Source of the DNA: Peltaster fructicola
Taxonomy: Eukaryota; Ascomycota; Dothideomycetes
Direction: 5' to 3'
DNA: 64,000 nt
NCBI GenBank assembly: GCA_001592805.2
Contig: CP051141.1
Span: forward strand, 868,001 to 932,000
Positions 41,165 through 51,050 of the stretch are shown piece by piece. Position 1 is the stretch's first letter. Every line of letters begins with the position of its first letter. Below the pieces are notes generated by a model that ran no database searches, had not been told where the DNA came from, and was given only the letters and a program-made list of their open reading frames with translations. The translations under genes were made by a program, and so were the position numbers.

Positions 41165-42214
41165 CTACGATTGTAGACGAGTCACAAGCTTGCCAGTATT
41201 GGCACCTTGGAAGATAGTCGTCCACACCTTCGGTACATCCTTGAGAGGTGCGTCAACGATGTGCTCTGAGGATCCTACATCGAGCTTTCCGTTGATGACA
41301 GCATCAGTGAGGATCCTCAGAGCTTCTCCAAACCGTGTAGCAAAATCAAAGACGACCAGACCTCGAATCTGGAGGCGCATCTTGACCACCTCGAGCCAGT
41401 TCTTCAATCCAGTATCCTCATCGTTGTAGTTGCTGATATCACCACAGGCAGCCACTCGGCCTCTGAGTGCCATACGAGACAGACCAGCTTCAAGGACCTT
41501 CCCGCCGACGTTGTCGTGGAAGGCATTGATGAAGTCCTCCGGACCTGGTGTAGCCTTGACGAGATCGTCCTTGAATGTGCTAGATTTGTAGTCGAGACAA
41601 ACATCAGCGCCTAGACTTTCTACCCAACGGCACTTCTCAGCACCTCCGGCAATGCCGATCACCTTTCGGCATCCGATGAGTTTCTTCGCGATCTGCACGA
41701 TCATGCTTCCTGTTGCACCAGCTGCTCCCGATACAAGGATTACATCATCCTTTGTAGCTTGCAGGACATCGTTAAGGCTGAAGTACGCTGTGAGACCAGT
41801 ATAACCAAGGCTTCCAAGATATAGAGTCATGCTCAAGTCTTTTGGCAGTGGGTCGACCAATTGCACAGCACCGGCAGAGACCATAGCTAGCTCTGTCCAT
41901 CCTGTCTCAGTGATAACATGGTCACCGGCCTTGAATGCCTGAGAGCGACTCTCCTGGACGACGGCTAGGGCGTAAGCATCGACTACACTCCCAAGAGACA
42001 TAGGCGTCTTGTAGAAGCGGGAAGCATCGATATCTGGTGCGATCCAGGTGCGAAGTATGGGGTCATTGGCGAACGCAATCACTTTGACCAGGAGCTGGTT
42101 GTCTTGAAGTTGTGGCAGCTCTCTCTCGACAAGATCGAAGTTGCGGTTCGGACCGTCAAGTTTGACGTGCCCTGAGGCGTGCTTGACAAGTATCCATTGC
42201 TGTGTCTTTGTCAT
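41165..42214 (-). CDS. MDR-superfamily NADP-dependent reductase (prostaglandin reductase/LTB4DH-like)
   Basis: A 349-aa intronless, zinc-free medium-chain dehydrogenase/reductase. The ATG at 42214 (MTKTQQWILVKHASGHVKLD) is chosen because the 34 codons before it are not family-like. Motifs are NDPILRTWI near the substrate site, GSLGYTGLTAYFSLNDVL before the cofactor domain, then the Rossmann loop VILVSGAAGATGSMIVQIAK and VIGIAGGAEKCRWVESLGAD. The zinc ligands of alcohol dehydrogenases are missing, as in the LTB4 12-hydroxydehydrogenase group that reduces alpha,beta-unsaturated ketones and aldehydes. A detoxification role is likely but inferred; the nearby GST could act on similar reactive carbonyls. 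Confidence 0.88.
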   Translation of the reverse strand: MTKTQQWILVKHASGHVKLDGPNRNFDLVERELPQLQDNQLLVKVIAFANDPILRTWIAPDIDASRFYKTPMSLGSVVDAYALAVVQESRSQAFKAGDHVITETGWTELAMVSAGAVQLVDPLPKDLSMTLYLGSLGYTGLTAYFSLNDVLQATKDDVILVSGAAGATGSMIVQIAKKLIGCRKVIGIAGGAEKCRWVESLGADVCLDYKSSTFKDDLVKATPGPEDFINAFHDNVGGKVLEAGLSRMALRGRVAACGDISNYNDEDTGLKNWLEVVKMRLQIRGLVVFDFATRFGEALRILTDAVINGKLDVGSSEHIVDAPLKDVPKVWTTIFQGANTGKLVTRLQS

Positions 42215-42765
42215 TGTGTCGTCGGTGGTGAGCTGTGAGGCTAGGGACTTGAAAGGTGTTTGACAGTAAAACGAATCAATACTTACCATGCAGAGCACTC
42301 TTATACGAGCTACCATGGATGCTATGCTTACATAGCTTCGGCTAAGTCGCTGCTGCGATGGACAGTAGCTATGATGTGAAGCATGCGTCTCGTGTGTAGG
42401 TGATTACGAACTTAGCCGTGTTGTTAGCCGTGTAAGTCCTGCTTACAACACAATATGGCATTGAGGCAAAAGTCGATGCCAGCATTCTCATGCTCCGGCC
42501 AGAATGCTGTTAACCCATTTGCTCGTCAATGACATTGTCTATGTTCGTTAGAGAGCTCCATTGCTGCATGTGATCGATCGGAGTGGGCACTCTTCAGCAA
42601 TCTACGAAGATGGCGACAGAGGCCGATGAGAATGACAGCCCTCAAGCTGTTGCTTACGAACCAGACGGTTTTCTCGGTTAATTCGAAATCGAGGCAACGA
42701 TCTGCTCCGAGAAGACCAGCTATAATGCTATTCGACAGACATGTAGCAGTTCAACATCGTACCCG
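42215..42765. other. Divergent promoter region, reductase and Zn2Cys6 regulator
   Basis: 551 bp between two divergent ATGs, without a supported gene. Paired arrangement of a zinc-cluster regulator and an oxidoreductase is common in fungi, so the regulator could control the reductase, but no palindromic CGG site stands out. Confidence 0.45.
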
Positions 42766-44471
42766 ATGACCGGCGCCAAGCGTTCCCGGAAGGTCTGTTT
42801 TCGTTGTCACGAGAGGAAGGTTCGCTGCGATCTGGAAGTCGTGTCGACGAACTCCTGCACAACTTGTGTGGAAGCTGGTGCACAATGTCACCTACGACCA
42901 TCTCACAAAGGGCGACGATTGTTGAAGGCGACAGAAGCAGAAAGTGTCAGTCACTCGAAGGCACACACGACGCAGTCGCAGCGTGGTCTAGCCAGCAGAT
43001 ATCTGGAACACTCCGCAGCATCGGACAGTCAAGCACGCCATCAATCTGTCGCAGAGCGTAGCACAGGTCAATCGACCAAGATTCTGGATGAAGATGTAGA
43101 GCGAGGCATCCAGGTCTTCTCCGATCTCTGTTATCCGTTCAGCCCGATCCTTGAACCAAAGTCGGAAGAAGGCACACAACCGCTGCTTCTCCAACAAGCC
43201 TTTGCACTTCTGTCTAGGACCGCTGGGTCTTCTTTCTTGGCAGATGGAGACTTGCTGAATCTATGCCGCGGTTTACAGCGCTCATTCTATGCTCTGCTTG
43301 CTTCAGAAGAACATCGAATGCTCAGCATACAGATAGCTCTCCTATTGTGCTGGCATGGCTCCGAAGCGAGCAGTAGTATCAGTATGAGCTCCAGCTTCAA
43401 GCTCGTCGGCTTCGCAATACGTCTCGCGCAAGAATCTGGATTCCATCGTGAGTCGAGAGCCAGTGACAGCCAGGAGGTCTCAAGCTTGAAACGCAGGATA
43501 TGGTGGACTTTATTCGTGAGTTCAGCTTCGAGTAACCATTCCGTTACTGATATCTTCTCCAGGCTCGCGAGCGTTTCATGGCAATATGTCAAGGACTACC
43601 ATGCCTGATAGACCAGGAGTATTGCGATATCGATCGACCAACACTGCAAGACTTCCCGTCTTATCGCACCTTGCAAACACAGATCTTCCTACAATCGATC
43701 ACTCTGGCAGAAATCGTCGCGCACACGAACAAACAGCTGATCATCTCTCGTCGTGCGGGTAATGTCCTACCATCGGCTGCCATCACCACCAAGCTTGTGG
43801 CGTGGTTGACAAGTCTACCTGCAGGATTGCAGTTGTCCATCTCAGCTGCGTATACAGGCACCTTCGACCGGGACGTCCATCTACTGCACTTGCCTTACCT
43901 CAATGCCATCACACTCATCTATCTGTACACCTCAAATGATCAACTTCCGCAAGCATCAGTAGCTGCAGTTCTCGCGGCTGGTTGCACGACTCGCATACTG
44001 AAAGACCTGTTATATAGCGAGAGAGCGATCATGCTGCCTGAAGAGACAGGGTGGTACGCTGCGACTGCAGCCTTAGCACTGGCTCACGTGCGGGCGCTTG
44101 ATATCCTGGCGGCGCATGTGACTGAAGATATCGCCACTCTGCAGACATTCCTTGGACGATCGGCACAAACATGGCACGGCAGCAGTGTGCTCCAGGCTGG
44201 TGTGAATCGAGCACTGGCAAAGGTACCACGACCACATATCGACACTACGCAGGACACCCTAACGCCTGTGCCTAACACACTGCAGGATCTATGTGCTGGA
44301 GATGGTGTAGCTTGGCCAGCTTTCTTTCCATTTGCTACGATGCACACTAGTCGACTGGTAGAGACTATTCTGGTCGAGTGTCAATCCACCTTCCCTCAAT
44401 TATGGTTGTCGACCGTGCCTGGCGGCTTTGATGTCTTTCTGGACGGCCTCGAGATGGCTGCTCAGTCTTGA
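42766..44471 (+). CDS. Zn2Cys6 transcription factor with fungal-specific domain
   Basis: Exons 42766-43515 and 43563-44471, with a 47-nt intron (GTGAGT..CCAG), give 552 aa. The binuclear zinc cluster is at the N-terminus: CFRCHERKVRCDLEVV supplies the first three cysteines and SCTTCVEAGAQC the last three, with a somewhat long loop. A disordered linker follows, then the middle homology region with LLNLCRGLQRSFYALLASEE, IALLLCWHGSEAS and FKLVGFAIRLAQESGFHRES. The SLKRRIWWTLF-ARERFMAIC core is completed only by splicing. The second exon continues with GLPCLIDQEYCDIDRP. Such proteins regulate catabolic, resistance or secondary-metabolite genes. The target is unknown; the divergent reductase gene is the natural candidate. 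Its stop lies 1 bp from the stop of the next, convergent gene. Confidence 0.88.
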
Positions 44472-44472
44472 A

Positions 44473-45152
44473 TCAGAGGTTCTCCTGCTTCGTCCTACCA
44501 TTACGCTTTCGCCACTCCTTCACGCCATTGTCGATCTCGCTCGAAGTCACTCCGTCGCGAACAAGATACATGACAACGCCGAGAGACTCAACGTTCTTGT
44601 TTCGTGCTTCGTCATCGAAGAACAACATCTCCTCGTATGGCAAGGCAGACTTCTTCTTCAAACTTTTGAAGTGGGTGATCTTGGTGTCAGGATACATCTC
44701 AGTATGGTCGAACATACTGAAAGCGTTTGGAGCATCCACGGTAGAAGTCTTCGGGATGACCAGGAGGTCCAGGAGTTCGCGAGCTTCTCTGGGTGCTGAA
44801 GTTCTGGACGCCACGCCCAACGTTATGTTCGCATCCTTGCAAGCGCATAAGATGCCGGCGACGTCGTTGTAAAAGCCACAGTTCTGACCGTAACGGTCCT
44901 TCACAGCCAGTCCATCTGCTGTCTTTTTGAATGGTCGAGTCACGTGAGTGTCAACCCAGAACGGCCACTGTATCGTGTCAGCATTGTGTGCGATCGAAGT
45001 GACCGACTTACCAGGGTGTAGTCCAGGTCGAAGACTATCATGCGTGGTAGTGGTAAACCATCCGTGAATGTGGCTGGTGCAGGTGTGCTCACAGCAGGGT
45101 TCGTGACTGGGCTTGTATCATCTGGCGCAGTAGCTGCCTTGCTCCGTGTCAT
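44473..45152 (-). CDS. MDP1-like HAD phosphatase
   Basis: Exon 1 is 45152-45012 and exon 2 is 44967-44473, with a 44-nt intron (GTAAGT, branch CTGAC, end ATACAG), giving 211 aa. Splicing joins [10 protein letters not shown] to [13 protein letters not shown], the magnesium-dependent phosphatase-1 signature: HAD motif I is DLDYT with the nucleophile Asp, followed by WPFWVDTH. Motif II is [16 protein letters not shown]. Motif III/IV are in [24 protein letters not shown] (Lys and the Asp-Asp pair). MDP-1 family members dephosphorylate glycated or sugar-phosphate protein groups or phosphotyrosine in vitro. The frame is open far upstream and would add a hydrophobic segment ([17 protein letters not shown]) from an ATG at 45290; the shorter start matches family length, but a membrane-anchored form cannot be excluded. 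Confidence 0.87.
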
Positions 45153-46271
45153 AATGTATATGGCTATGAGGACAAGACAGGCGCTGAGTATGCTTGTAAG
45201 GCGTCGCAAATCTATGGTGTGTATAGTGGCGATTTGCAAGATACGTGTATGAGGTGTGATTGTGAACAAAATATGTCTCGGGTTGGGCATGGTCTGACGT
45301 AAGTGTGGCTGTGACTCAGTCAATCTCGAGAATCCCACCACTATTTCACTTCGCCCAACTCCAGGAACCATACAAGTATGTAAGATCCTGATGCTAGGCA
45401 TCGTGCACCTAGTTTGACTGGACGATAGAGCCCTGCTTCATTACTGTCTGAGATGGGATCAAGCTCATGCCCTTCACTCGATGTGCCAGTACAGTGTCGA
45501 CTGCGCTGTAGGCATGTAAGATCGCTATGCAGAAGCTTTCTCCAATCAGATAGTTGAGCCCACCATGTCTTGTAGCGTACGCTGTATGTACGGAACATGC
45601 AAGGAATGCGAAGGCCACAAATCGTCCCAATGGTAGTCGAACCAATCCATTGCCTGCTCGCAGGATTTGAGACCTTCAGGACACCGAATACCTGCGCTGT
45701 GTACTTATGGAGCTCCGAGCAAGTAGAATGCCGGTCGTCTTTAATGCTCATATCAGTCTTGACGTTGACCTAAGTGTATCGAGGCTCAGTGCTTATAGTG
45801 AACGTTCGTCTGCACTATGCATGAGACGAGATTCTCGCCATACTTGTGTGCTAGTGCATGCCGTAGAGGAGGTGACGTGAGCAACGAGCTCACATGACTT
45901 CGTTTGACTCCCATCTTGACTGTCTTCATGCGTACGACTCGTGGCACTGCTGCTCGTGTCCACATAACGTTGCGGAACTCCTGTGGCAGGTTCCAGCAGC
46001 GCGTGGAAATGGTCACATCCCACTTGCGACAGCAAACACTCCCGTTAATGGCACGGTCGCCATAGGATGCGCATGTATGCACATCGAAGAAGGTTGAGAG
46101 TGTCGTTGGACGCCGCAGGCTATCGCTTCAGACTACACGTGGCGTACTGTACGCGCTTTCCACGCGTAAAACAAGACGCGCTGCGAGGGTCTAGAGAAAG
46201 TGCCAATCACGTTTACGGCCACCTCATCTCGACCACTTCAACCTCCATCACTCAACATCGCCAGATCTACC
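45153..46271. other. Intergenic region between MDP1-like and RIM1 genes
   Basis: 1.1 kb with no supported gene; divergent promoters of both neighbours lie here. Overlapping short minus-strand frames around 45341-46082 show no motif. Confidence 0.5.
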
Positions 46272-46827
46272 ATGATGCAGTCACTTCGATCGACATCGCG
46301 CATTGCGCTTACAGCACGCGCCTTCTCCACCACCACAGCTCGTCCCTTGGCCAAAGTGCAGCTCATCGGTCGTCTCGCAGACGTTCCAGAGGTGACACCA
46401 ACCTCGACCGGCCGCGAAGTCACTCGTTTCGCCCTCGGCGTCAGCCATGGCAACAGAGATGAGAACGGTGATCGGGCAGTCAGCTGGTTCAGAGTATCGA
46501 GCTTCATGGAGCGTGGCCCACGACGGGACGTTCTGACCAACTTGCCAAAGGGGTGAGCATAGCTGTCAGCATTGGGGTCAAAGTTGCTGACACACGCGCA
46601 GTGCTCTCATCTTTGTCGATGCAGACGCCAAAATGGACACCTACGACGTCGAAGGATCGAAGCGCAACTCCCTCAACCTTGTGGCTCGTGAGTAAACGGC
46701 GTTTGCAGCTACGCACCAGTACTAACACTGCGCAGGCAACTTCGAAGTCCTCTCCCGACCACGTCAAGACAGTAGCTCTGAGACTGATGCTGCTCAGGAG
46801 CCTGACAGTGGCCTCGGCGCATCCTAG
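46272..46827 (+). CDS. RIM1: Mitochondrial single-stranded DNA-binding protein Rim1
   Basis: Three exons, 46272-46552, 46602-46687 and 46736-46827, with 49-nt and 48-nt introns (GTGAGC..GCAG and GTGAGT..GCAG; the second has an ACTAAC branch site), give 152 aa. The N-terminus MMQSLRSTSRIALTARAFST is a mitochondrial presequence. The SSB-type OB fold contains KVQLIGRLADVPEVTPTSTG, VTRFALGVSHGNRD, WFRVSSFMERGPRRDVLTNL, GALIFVDADAKMDTY and NSLNLVARNFEVLSRP, in family order across all three exons. The acidic C-terminal tail (SSSETDAAQEPDSGLGAS) is like bacterial SSB tails that recruit partners. It protects mtDNA single strands during replication. Confidence 0.93.
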
Positions 46828-48057
46828 TCGACCACTGTAATATCTACCTGAGGACTACACTTTGAGCAAGGCGTTTGAAAATTGATACCACGCGCACTGT
46901 CAGGCGATCTTGACATGCGCGAAGACATGTTGGAATAGAAGGCTACATACTCAGCTCTCATCGGATAACATACGCGAAGTAATGCAGTATTGTCCTGTCG
47001 GATATCAGTCACAAGGCTTGGTCTGCTCGGCCTTTTTCGCGAGTAGTCTGCTCCATCACCTGTTGCGGCACTCCGGCCTTGAATGATATGAGCTCTGTAT
47101 GACTCTCGGCAAACACCAGCATGTGCTGTCAAGGAATATGTGGCATGTGAGCAGCTTGCACACCCACTCGCACAAGGACAAGCTTCGTCGTGGCGGTCAG
47201 CTGCATCATGTTGAGGAGTATGCAGAGTCGGCATTGGTGTTCCACCCGATCATTAAGCAGTCCTTCCACACGTGTACTATCCCCCAGTTTCCTCGCGCGG
47301 CTGTCATGACCGGACCGAACCAGCCTTCGACACTCAACTAGTATGCCTTTTCCAAAATGATCAAAGGTTGCACTCGGCTTTCAATGGACACTTCTCACGG
47401 ATGCGGGCTCGCTCGAAGATTACAAACATCAGTGACGCAGCTGCACGCGATCCTCCTCCAGCGCATCATATATTCCGCGGCTACACGTTGTGCAGATGCA
47501 AGGCTAGTTCACGATTTCCAAAAATCGCGCAGAGCGGGCACTGGGCAGACACGACACGAGACCAGCCCAGTAGCAGGCAAGGTCGATTACCACACCACAC
47601 CAGCGAACGAAATTACTCGCCTAGACAGTCATATTTCTGCTTCTCGACCTTACACGAGCGAGTAGGGTCGCAGGCTGTCCTCGAACAGAAAATTGGAAGA
47701 CTCTTGCGTGCAGATCACTTTCTCTCCACGGCTTTTGTTTCACATTTCTGTTACTGCTGCATCGGGTTGCCCTTTGCGGGAGCTTCGATCACGTCCCTAT
47801 ACCGCTGCGCCGACTTGTTTTGTCAGCGAGTTCGCAAGGCTGGAATCCAAGTGGCACTGCGCCTACTACAACAACAACAACAATACCAACACAGACATAT
47901 TCGCATTCTACGCCCATCCGAACAATAAATTTGCTCAGTGAAGAAACGCACACAAAAGTACCGCGCACAAGCGAAGCACCCAATCTCGATCCCAGCATCT
48001 ACGTAATCCCACTATCTCCAGCGAACAAGGACACGGCATTTCCAGCAGCAAGTTTGC
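46828..48057. other. Intergenic region with long leader of the kinase gene
   Basis: 1.2 kb without a supported gene. A CAA/ACA tract at about 47868-47884 lies in the last 190 bp before the kinase ATG and fits an unstructured A/C-rich leader. The long frame from 47820 that overlaps the kinase start begins at a TTG, not an ATG, and has no family signature. Confidence 0.5.
47868..47884 (+). repeat. Short ACA/CAA microsatellite in kinase leader
   Basis: Five to six CAA units in a row, followed by further A/C-rich sequence up to about 47900. It lies upstream of the kinase ATG and is probably transcribed as part of its 5' leader. Confidence 0.7.
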
Positions 48058-49581
48058 ATGGAACAAGCGTCTGCGAACGGGCAGCCCAAGCCCGAAGACG
48101 CTGTGCCATCGCAGATCGATACGCCAAGTTTACCTACTCCATCAATCAGCCCTTTGCAGAATGGCGACACAACTAAGGTGCAGCGGCCTGTCGCACCGCC
48201 AAAGAAGCCCACTTTCACCTCACGGTTGAGTGGCATGTTCACGCGCAAGGATACTGGCGACATAAGCAGTCTCAAAGACAAGATTCCTGAAGCAGCGATA
48301 GCGGAGGAGGGTGAGCAGACAACATTGCCCTCACGACCCGTGAACCCGCGAAGTACCACATCCAAGATGTCCGGCTCCGTTTCACGAAATAACAGCGACT
48401 CCGGCAAGCGCAACGAGGACTCGCCTACGCCGCGACGATTCTACCTCGACGAGAATGGCGAGCACCATCATTTCCTGAAGAGCGCGCGACGTCAAGAGAA
48501 GCTATCGGACATGCTGAGGGACTTCTTGGGTGGTAAGAAGAAGGAGCACCAGGAAGACCAGCCTCTGTCGCTGATGTCGACCTGGGTGGACCAGATTAAG
48601 AACGAGAAGTCTAAGATCGCATCGGATAAGCAAGCAGGGCCCAATGCCTCAGCTACGTTGGTACAGAAGTACGGCAAGTGTCAGGAAGTCGTTGGACGAG
48701 GAGCTTTCGGTATTGTCAGGATCGCACACAAGCCAGATCCGGAGGATGCGAAGCACGAGCAACTATATGCTGTCAAAGAGTTTCGAAGGCGCCCACAGGA
48801 AGATCAGAAGAAGTACAGCAAACGGCTGAACTCGGAATTCTGCATATCATCTTCCCTGAGACACCCCAATGTCATACACACGCTGGATCTTCTGACAGAC
48901 GCAAAGGGCGACTACTGCGAGGTCATGGAGTTCTGTGCTGGCGGTGACCTCTATTCACTGGTTCTTGCTGCTGGCAAGCTGGAGGTCGCAGAGGCTGACT
49001 GCTACTTCCTACAGCTCATGCGAGGTGTCGAATACATTCACGAGATGGGCGTGGCACATCGCGATCTGAAACCTGAAAACCTGCTTCTGACAACACATGG
49101 AGCGCTCAAGATCACTGACTTTGGTAACGGAGAGTGCTTCCGCATGGCATGGGAGAGTGAGGCACATCTGACTGCTGGTCTGTGTGGTAGCGCGCCCTAC
49201 ATCGCACCAGAGGAGTATATTGAGAAGGAGTTCGACCCTCGAGCAGTGGACGTCTGGGCTTGTGGTGTCATCTACATGGCTATGAGGACTGGACGCCATC
49301 TTTGGCGAGTAGCTCAGAAGGGCGAAGATGAGTTCTACGAGAATTACTTGCGTGGTCGCAAGAGTGAGGAGGGTTATCCTCCAATCGAGACGTTACACAG
49401 GGTAAGTCATGGTATGATAGCACTTGTGACGATCACTGACACAACGCAGGCAAGATGCAGAAATGTTATCTACAGCATCCTCGATCCGAACGCCAGTCGC
49501 AGGATCACAGCGCACCAGGTGCTCAACTCTGAATGGGGCAAGGGCATAAAAGTGTGCAAGGCCGGCGAGGAAGGCCTGTAA
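48058..49581 (+). CDS. Sat4/Hal4-Hal5-type serine/threonine kinase
   Basis: Exons 48058-49401 and 49450-49581 give 491 aa. The 48-nt intron (GTAAGT..GCAG, with CTGAC) is a multiple of three and has no stop, so the whole span reads as one frame. The N-terminal ~200 residues are disordered and Ser/Thr-rich. The kinase domain has the Gly loop GRGAFGIVRIAH, the Lys in YAVKEFRRRP (K240), HRDLKPENLLL (D336), DFGNGE (D354) and APE in SAPYIAPEEYIEKEFDPRAV. The spliced end is HRARCRNVIYSILDPNASRR. The DFGNGECFRMAWE segment and the long insert put it in the fungal Npr1/Hal family, whose Sat4/Hal4 and Hal5 members stabilise potassium and nutrient transporters at the plasma membrane. Which paralogue it matches cannot be said from motifs. 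Confidence 0.9.
   Translation: MEQASANGQPKPEDAVPSQIDTPSLPTPSISPLQNGDTTKVQRPVAPPKKPTFTSRLSGMFTRKDTGDISSLKDKIPEAAIAEEGEQTTLPSRPVNPRSTTSKMSGSVSRNNSDSGKRNEDSPTPRRFYLDENGEHHHFLKSARRQEKLSDMLRDFLGGKKKEHQEDQPLSLMSTWVDQIKNEKSKIASDKQAGPNASATLVQKYGKCQEVVGRGAFGIVRIAHKPDPEDAKHEQLYAVKEFRRRPQEDQKKYSKRLNSEFCISSSLRHPNVIHTLDLLTDAKGDYCEVMEFCAGGDLYSLVLAAGKLEVAEADCYFLQLMRGVEYIHEMGVAHRDLKPENLLLTTHGALKITDFGNGECFRMAWESEAHLTAGLCGSAPYIAPEEYIEKEFDPRAVDVWACGVIYMAMRTGRHLWRVAQKGEDEFYENYLRGRKSEEGYPPIETLHRVSHGMIALVTITDTTQARCRNVIYSILDPNASRRITAHQVLNSEWGKGIKVCKAGEEGL
49402..49449 (+). other. Stopless 48-nt intron of the kinase gene
   Basis: GTAAGT at the 5' end, a CTGAC branch-like site and ACGCAG at the 3' end. Translated in frame it would insert 16 residues (starting VSHGMIALV) just before the conserved C-terminal subdomain XI (CRNVIYSILDPNASRR), where family members have none. 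Retention would not cause a frame change or a stop. Confidence 0.75.
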
Positions 49582-50272
49582 CACAGAGCTACGGGACTGT
49601 GACAGATGCAGTCTCTACTGACGATTATGAAATGGGCACGGCATGATGAACGACCTCGCTGTAGAAGGCACTGCGGCCCAACATGCAGCGTTATGAGCAT
49701 TTTTCATTGACATCGCAGTCGATCTGTCTGACGAGTCGCTCCTTGAACATGTACATCGTCGAGGTAGCTCATCCATGATACATGGTCATGGTGGATGAAG
49801 CTCTACGTGACCGTGAGTCGTTCCAACCAGAAACTAAGTTGTGTTCGCCCGGGTGATGAAGTCAAGGCCGCGCCAAGGTACTGTGCCTCCAGCCACGATC
49901 TGTCAGATATTGCTCCATGAGCTCTGATACTCGTCGAGCGTGGTCGAATGACGCTCTGCTGGACCGTGAACCGATATGACACCATTCTCAGAAGCAACGG
50001 CCCAGGCTGAGGCATATCATAAGATATCCTCGACCCTGGCGCAGCTTCCATAAACACTTTAACATCGTAGCATAGATTCCACTACATGCTCGCTACATAG
50101 TACTCTTACAATCTTTAGAGCAGAGTTGTACAGACGGTATCCATCAAACGCCCGCTCTATCTCCTTTTCATTTGTCTGATGATGCGCTATCGTCGTCTGA
50201 GGATTGACAAGTGTGGTGGTATAACAACACGGAAGAATGGAGGATGCTGAATGGATGCTGGGTGCTGGCGTT
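49582..50272. other. Intergenic region, convergent kinase and TOM20 genes
   Basis: About 690 bp of 3' flanks. Overlapping short frames on both strands lack motifs. No RNA gene is recognised. Confidence 0.5.
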
Positions 50273-50840
50273 TTACTCGACTGTGGCAGAGCCGGAGTCA
50301 GATCGAGTGATGGATATGCTGGAGTCGATGGCAATCATCTCTGCGAGGATATCGAACACAGGCTAGAAGTTGTCAGTCATGCTATCACGCGCGCTAGCAG
50401 TAGCATACCTTTGGCACTGTCTTGTCGTAAATATCCATCAGTTCTCGGGGCGATGGGTAGACCTTGAGAGCTTTGTAGAAGGACAATGCAGCATCGACAG
50501 GATCGCTGCCATCCTGACACATCTTCTCTCCTCGGCCAACCTCTTCCATGAAATAACCCTCCTTCTCCTCAGGATCTTGTGGCACTCCCTCAGCAATAGC
50601 CTCCTCTACCAGCGATTGGATTCTAGCCTTTTGACCTTGCTGCGCAGCCTTTGTGGCCCTCTCTTGCTGGCGCGAGGCTTCCTTGTGCTGTCGCTTGAGG
50701 TGCTTGCGGAACTCTGGATCTGACCGTCGTTTGTGGTCGAAGTAGACTGCGTACGCAAGCAAGCCAGCCGAGAGCGTGCCTGCTACCGCGAGGACGACAG
50801 TCGTTGTGCTGATGGGGTTCGAGGGTACTGTTGATGCCAT
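50273..50840 (-). CDS. TOM20: Mitochondrial import receptor Tom20
   Basis: Exon 1 is 50840-50409 and exon 2 is 50362-50273, with a 46-nt intron (GTATGC, CTGAC branch, CTAG end), giving 173 aa. The ATG at 50840 is the first in family position (MASTVPSNPIS). A single N-terminal membrane anchor TTVVLAVAGTLSAGLLAYAV is followed by YFDHKRRSDPEFRKHLKRQH, the classic Tom20 cytosolic start, a Lys/Gln-rich coiled coil, and the presequence-binding TPR-like domain with YFMEEVGRGEKMCQDG and DAALSFYKALKVYPSPRELM. The last exon supplies PVFDILAEMIAID and a short polar tail. Tom20 binds amphipathic presequences at the outer membrane. Confidence 0.93.
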
Positions 50841-51050
50841 TGTGATGTCTCGCGGGCGGTGATGGACTCGCAGTGTTGATGAGCGATTGGTAGCAGGAGA
50901 ACGAACTTTGACATACGCGCCGCTTAGCTTCAAATTCCACCCGACATCAGACAATGAGAGGCTCAACATTCGAAGCATGTGATATCATCGTTTAGCACCG
51001 TTTTGTGTCTCTTGAATTCATACACAGGTATCTACCTGCTGGTCAGTTGC

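Noticed and set aside
47820-48176. Open frame of 118 codons overlapping the kinase ATG, a possible uORF
   Set aside because: It starts at a TTG, not an ATG, and mostly reflects the ACA-rich leader.
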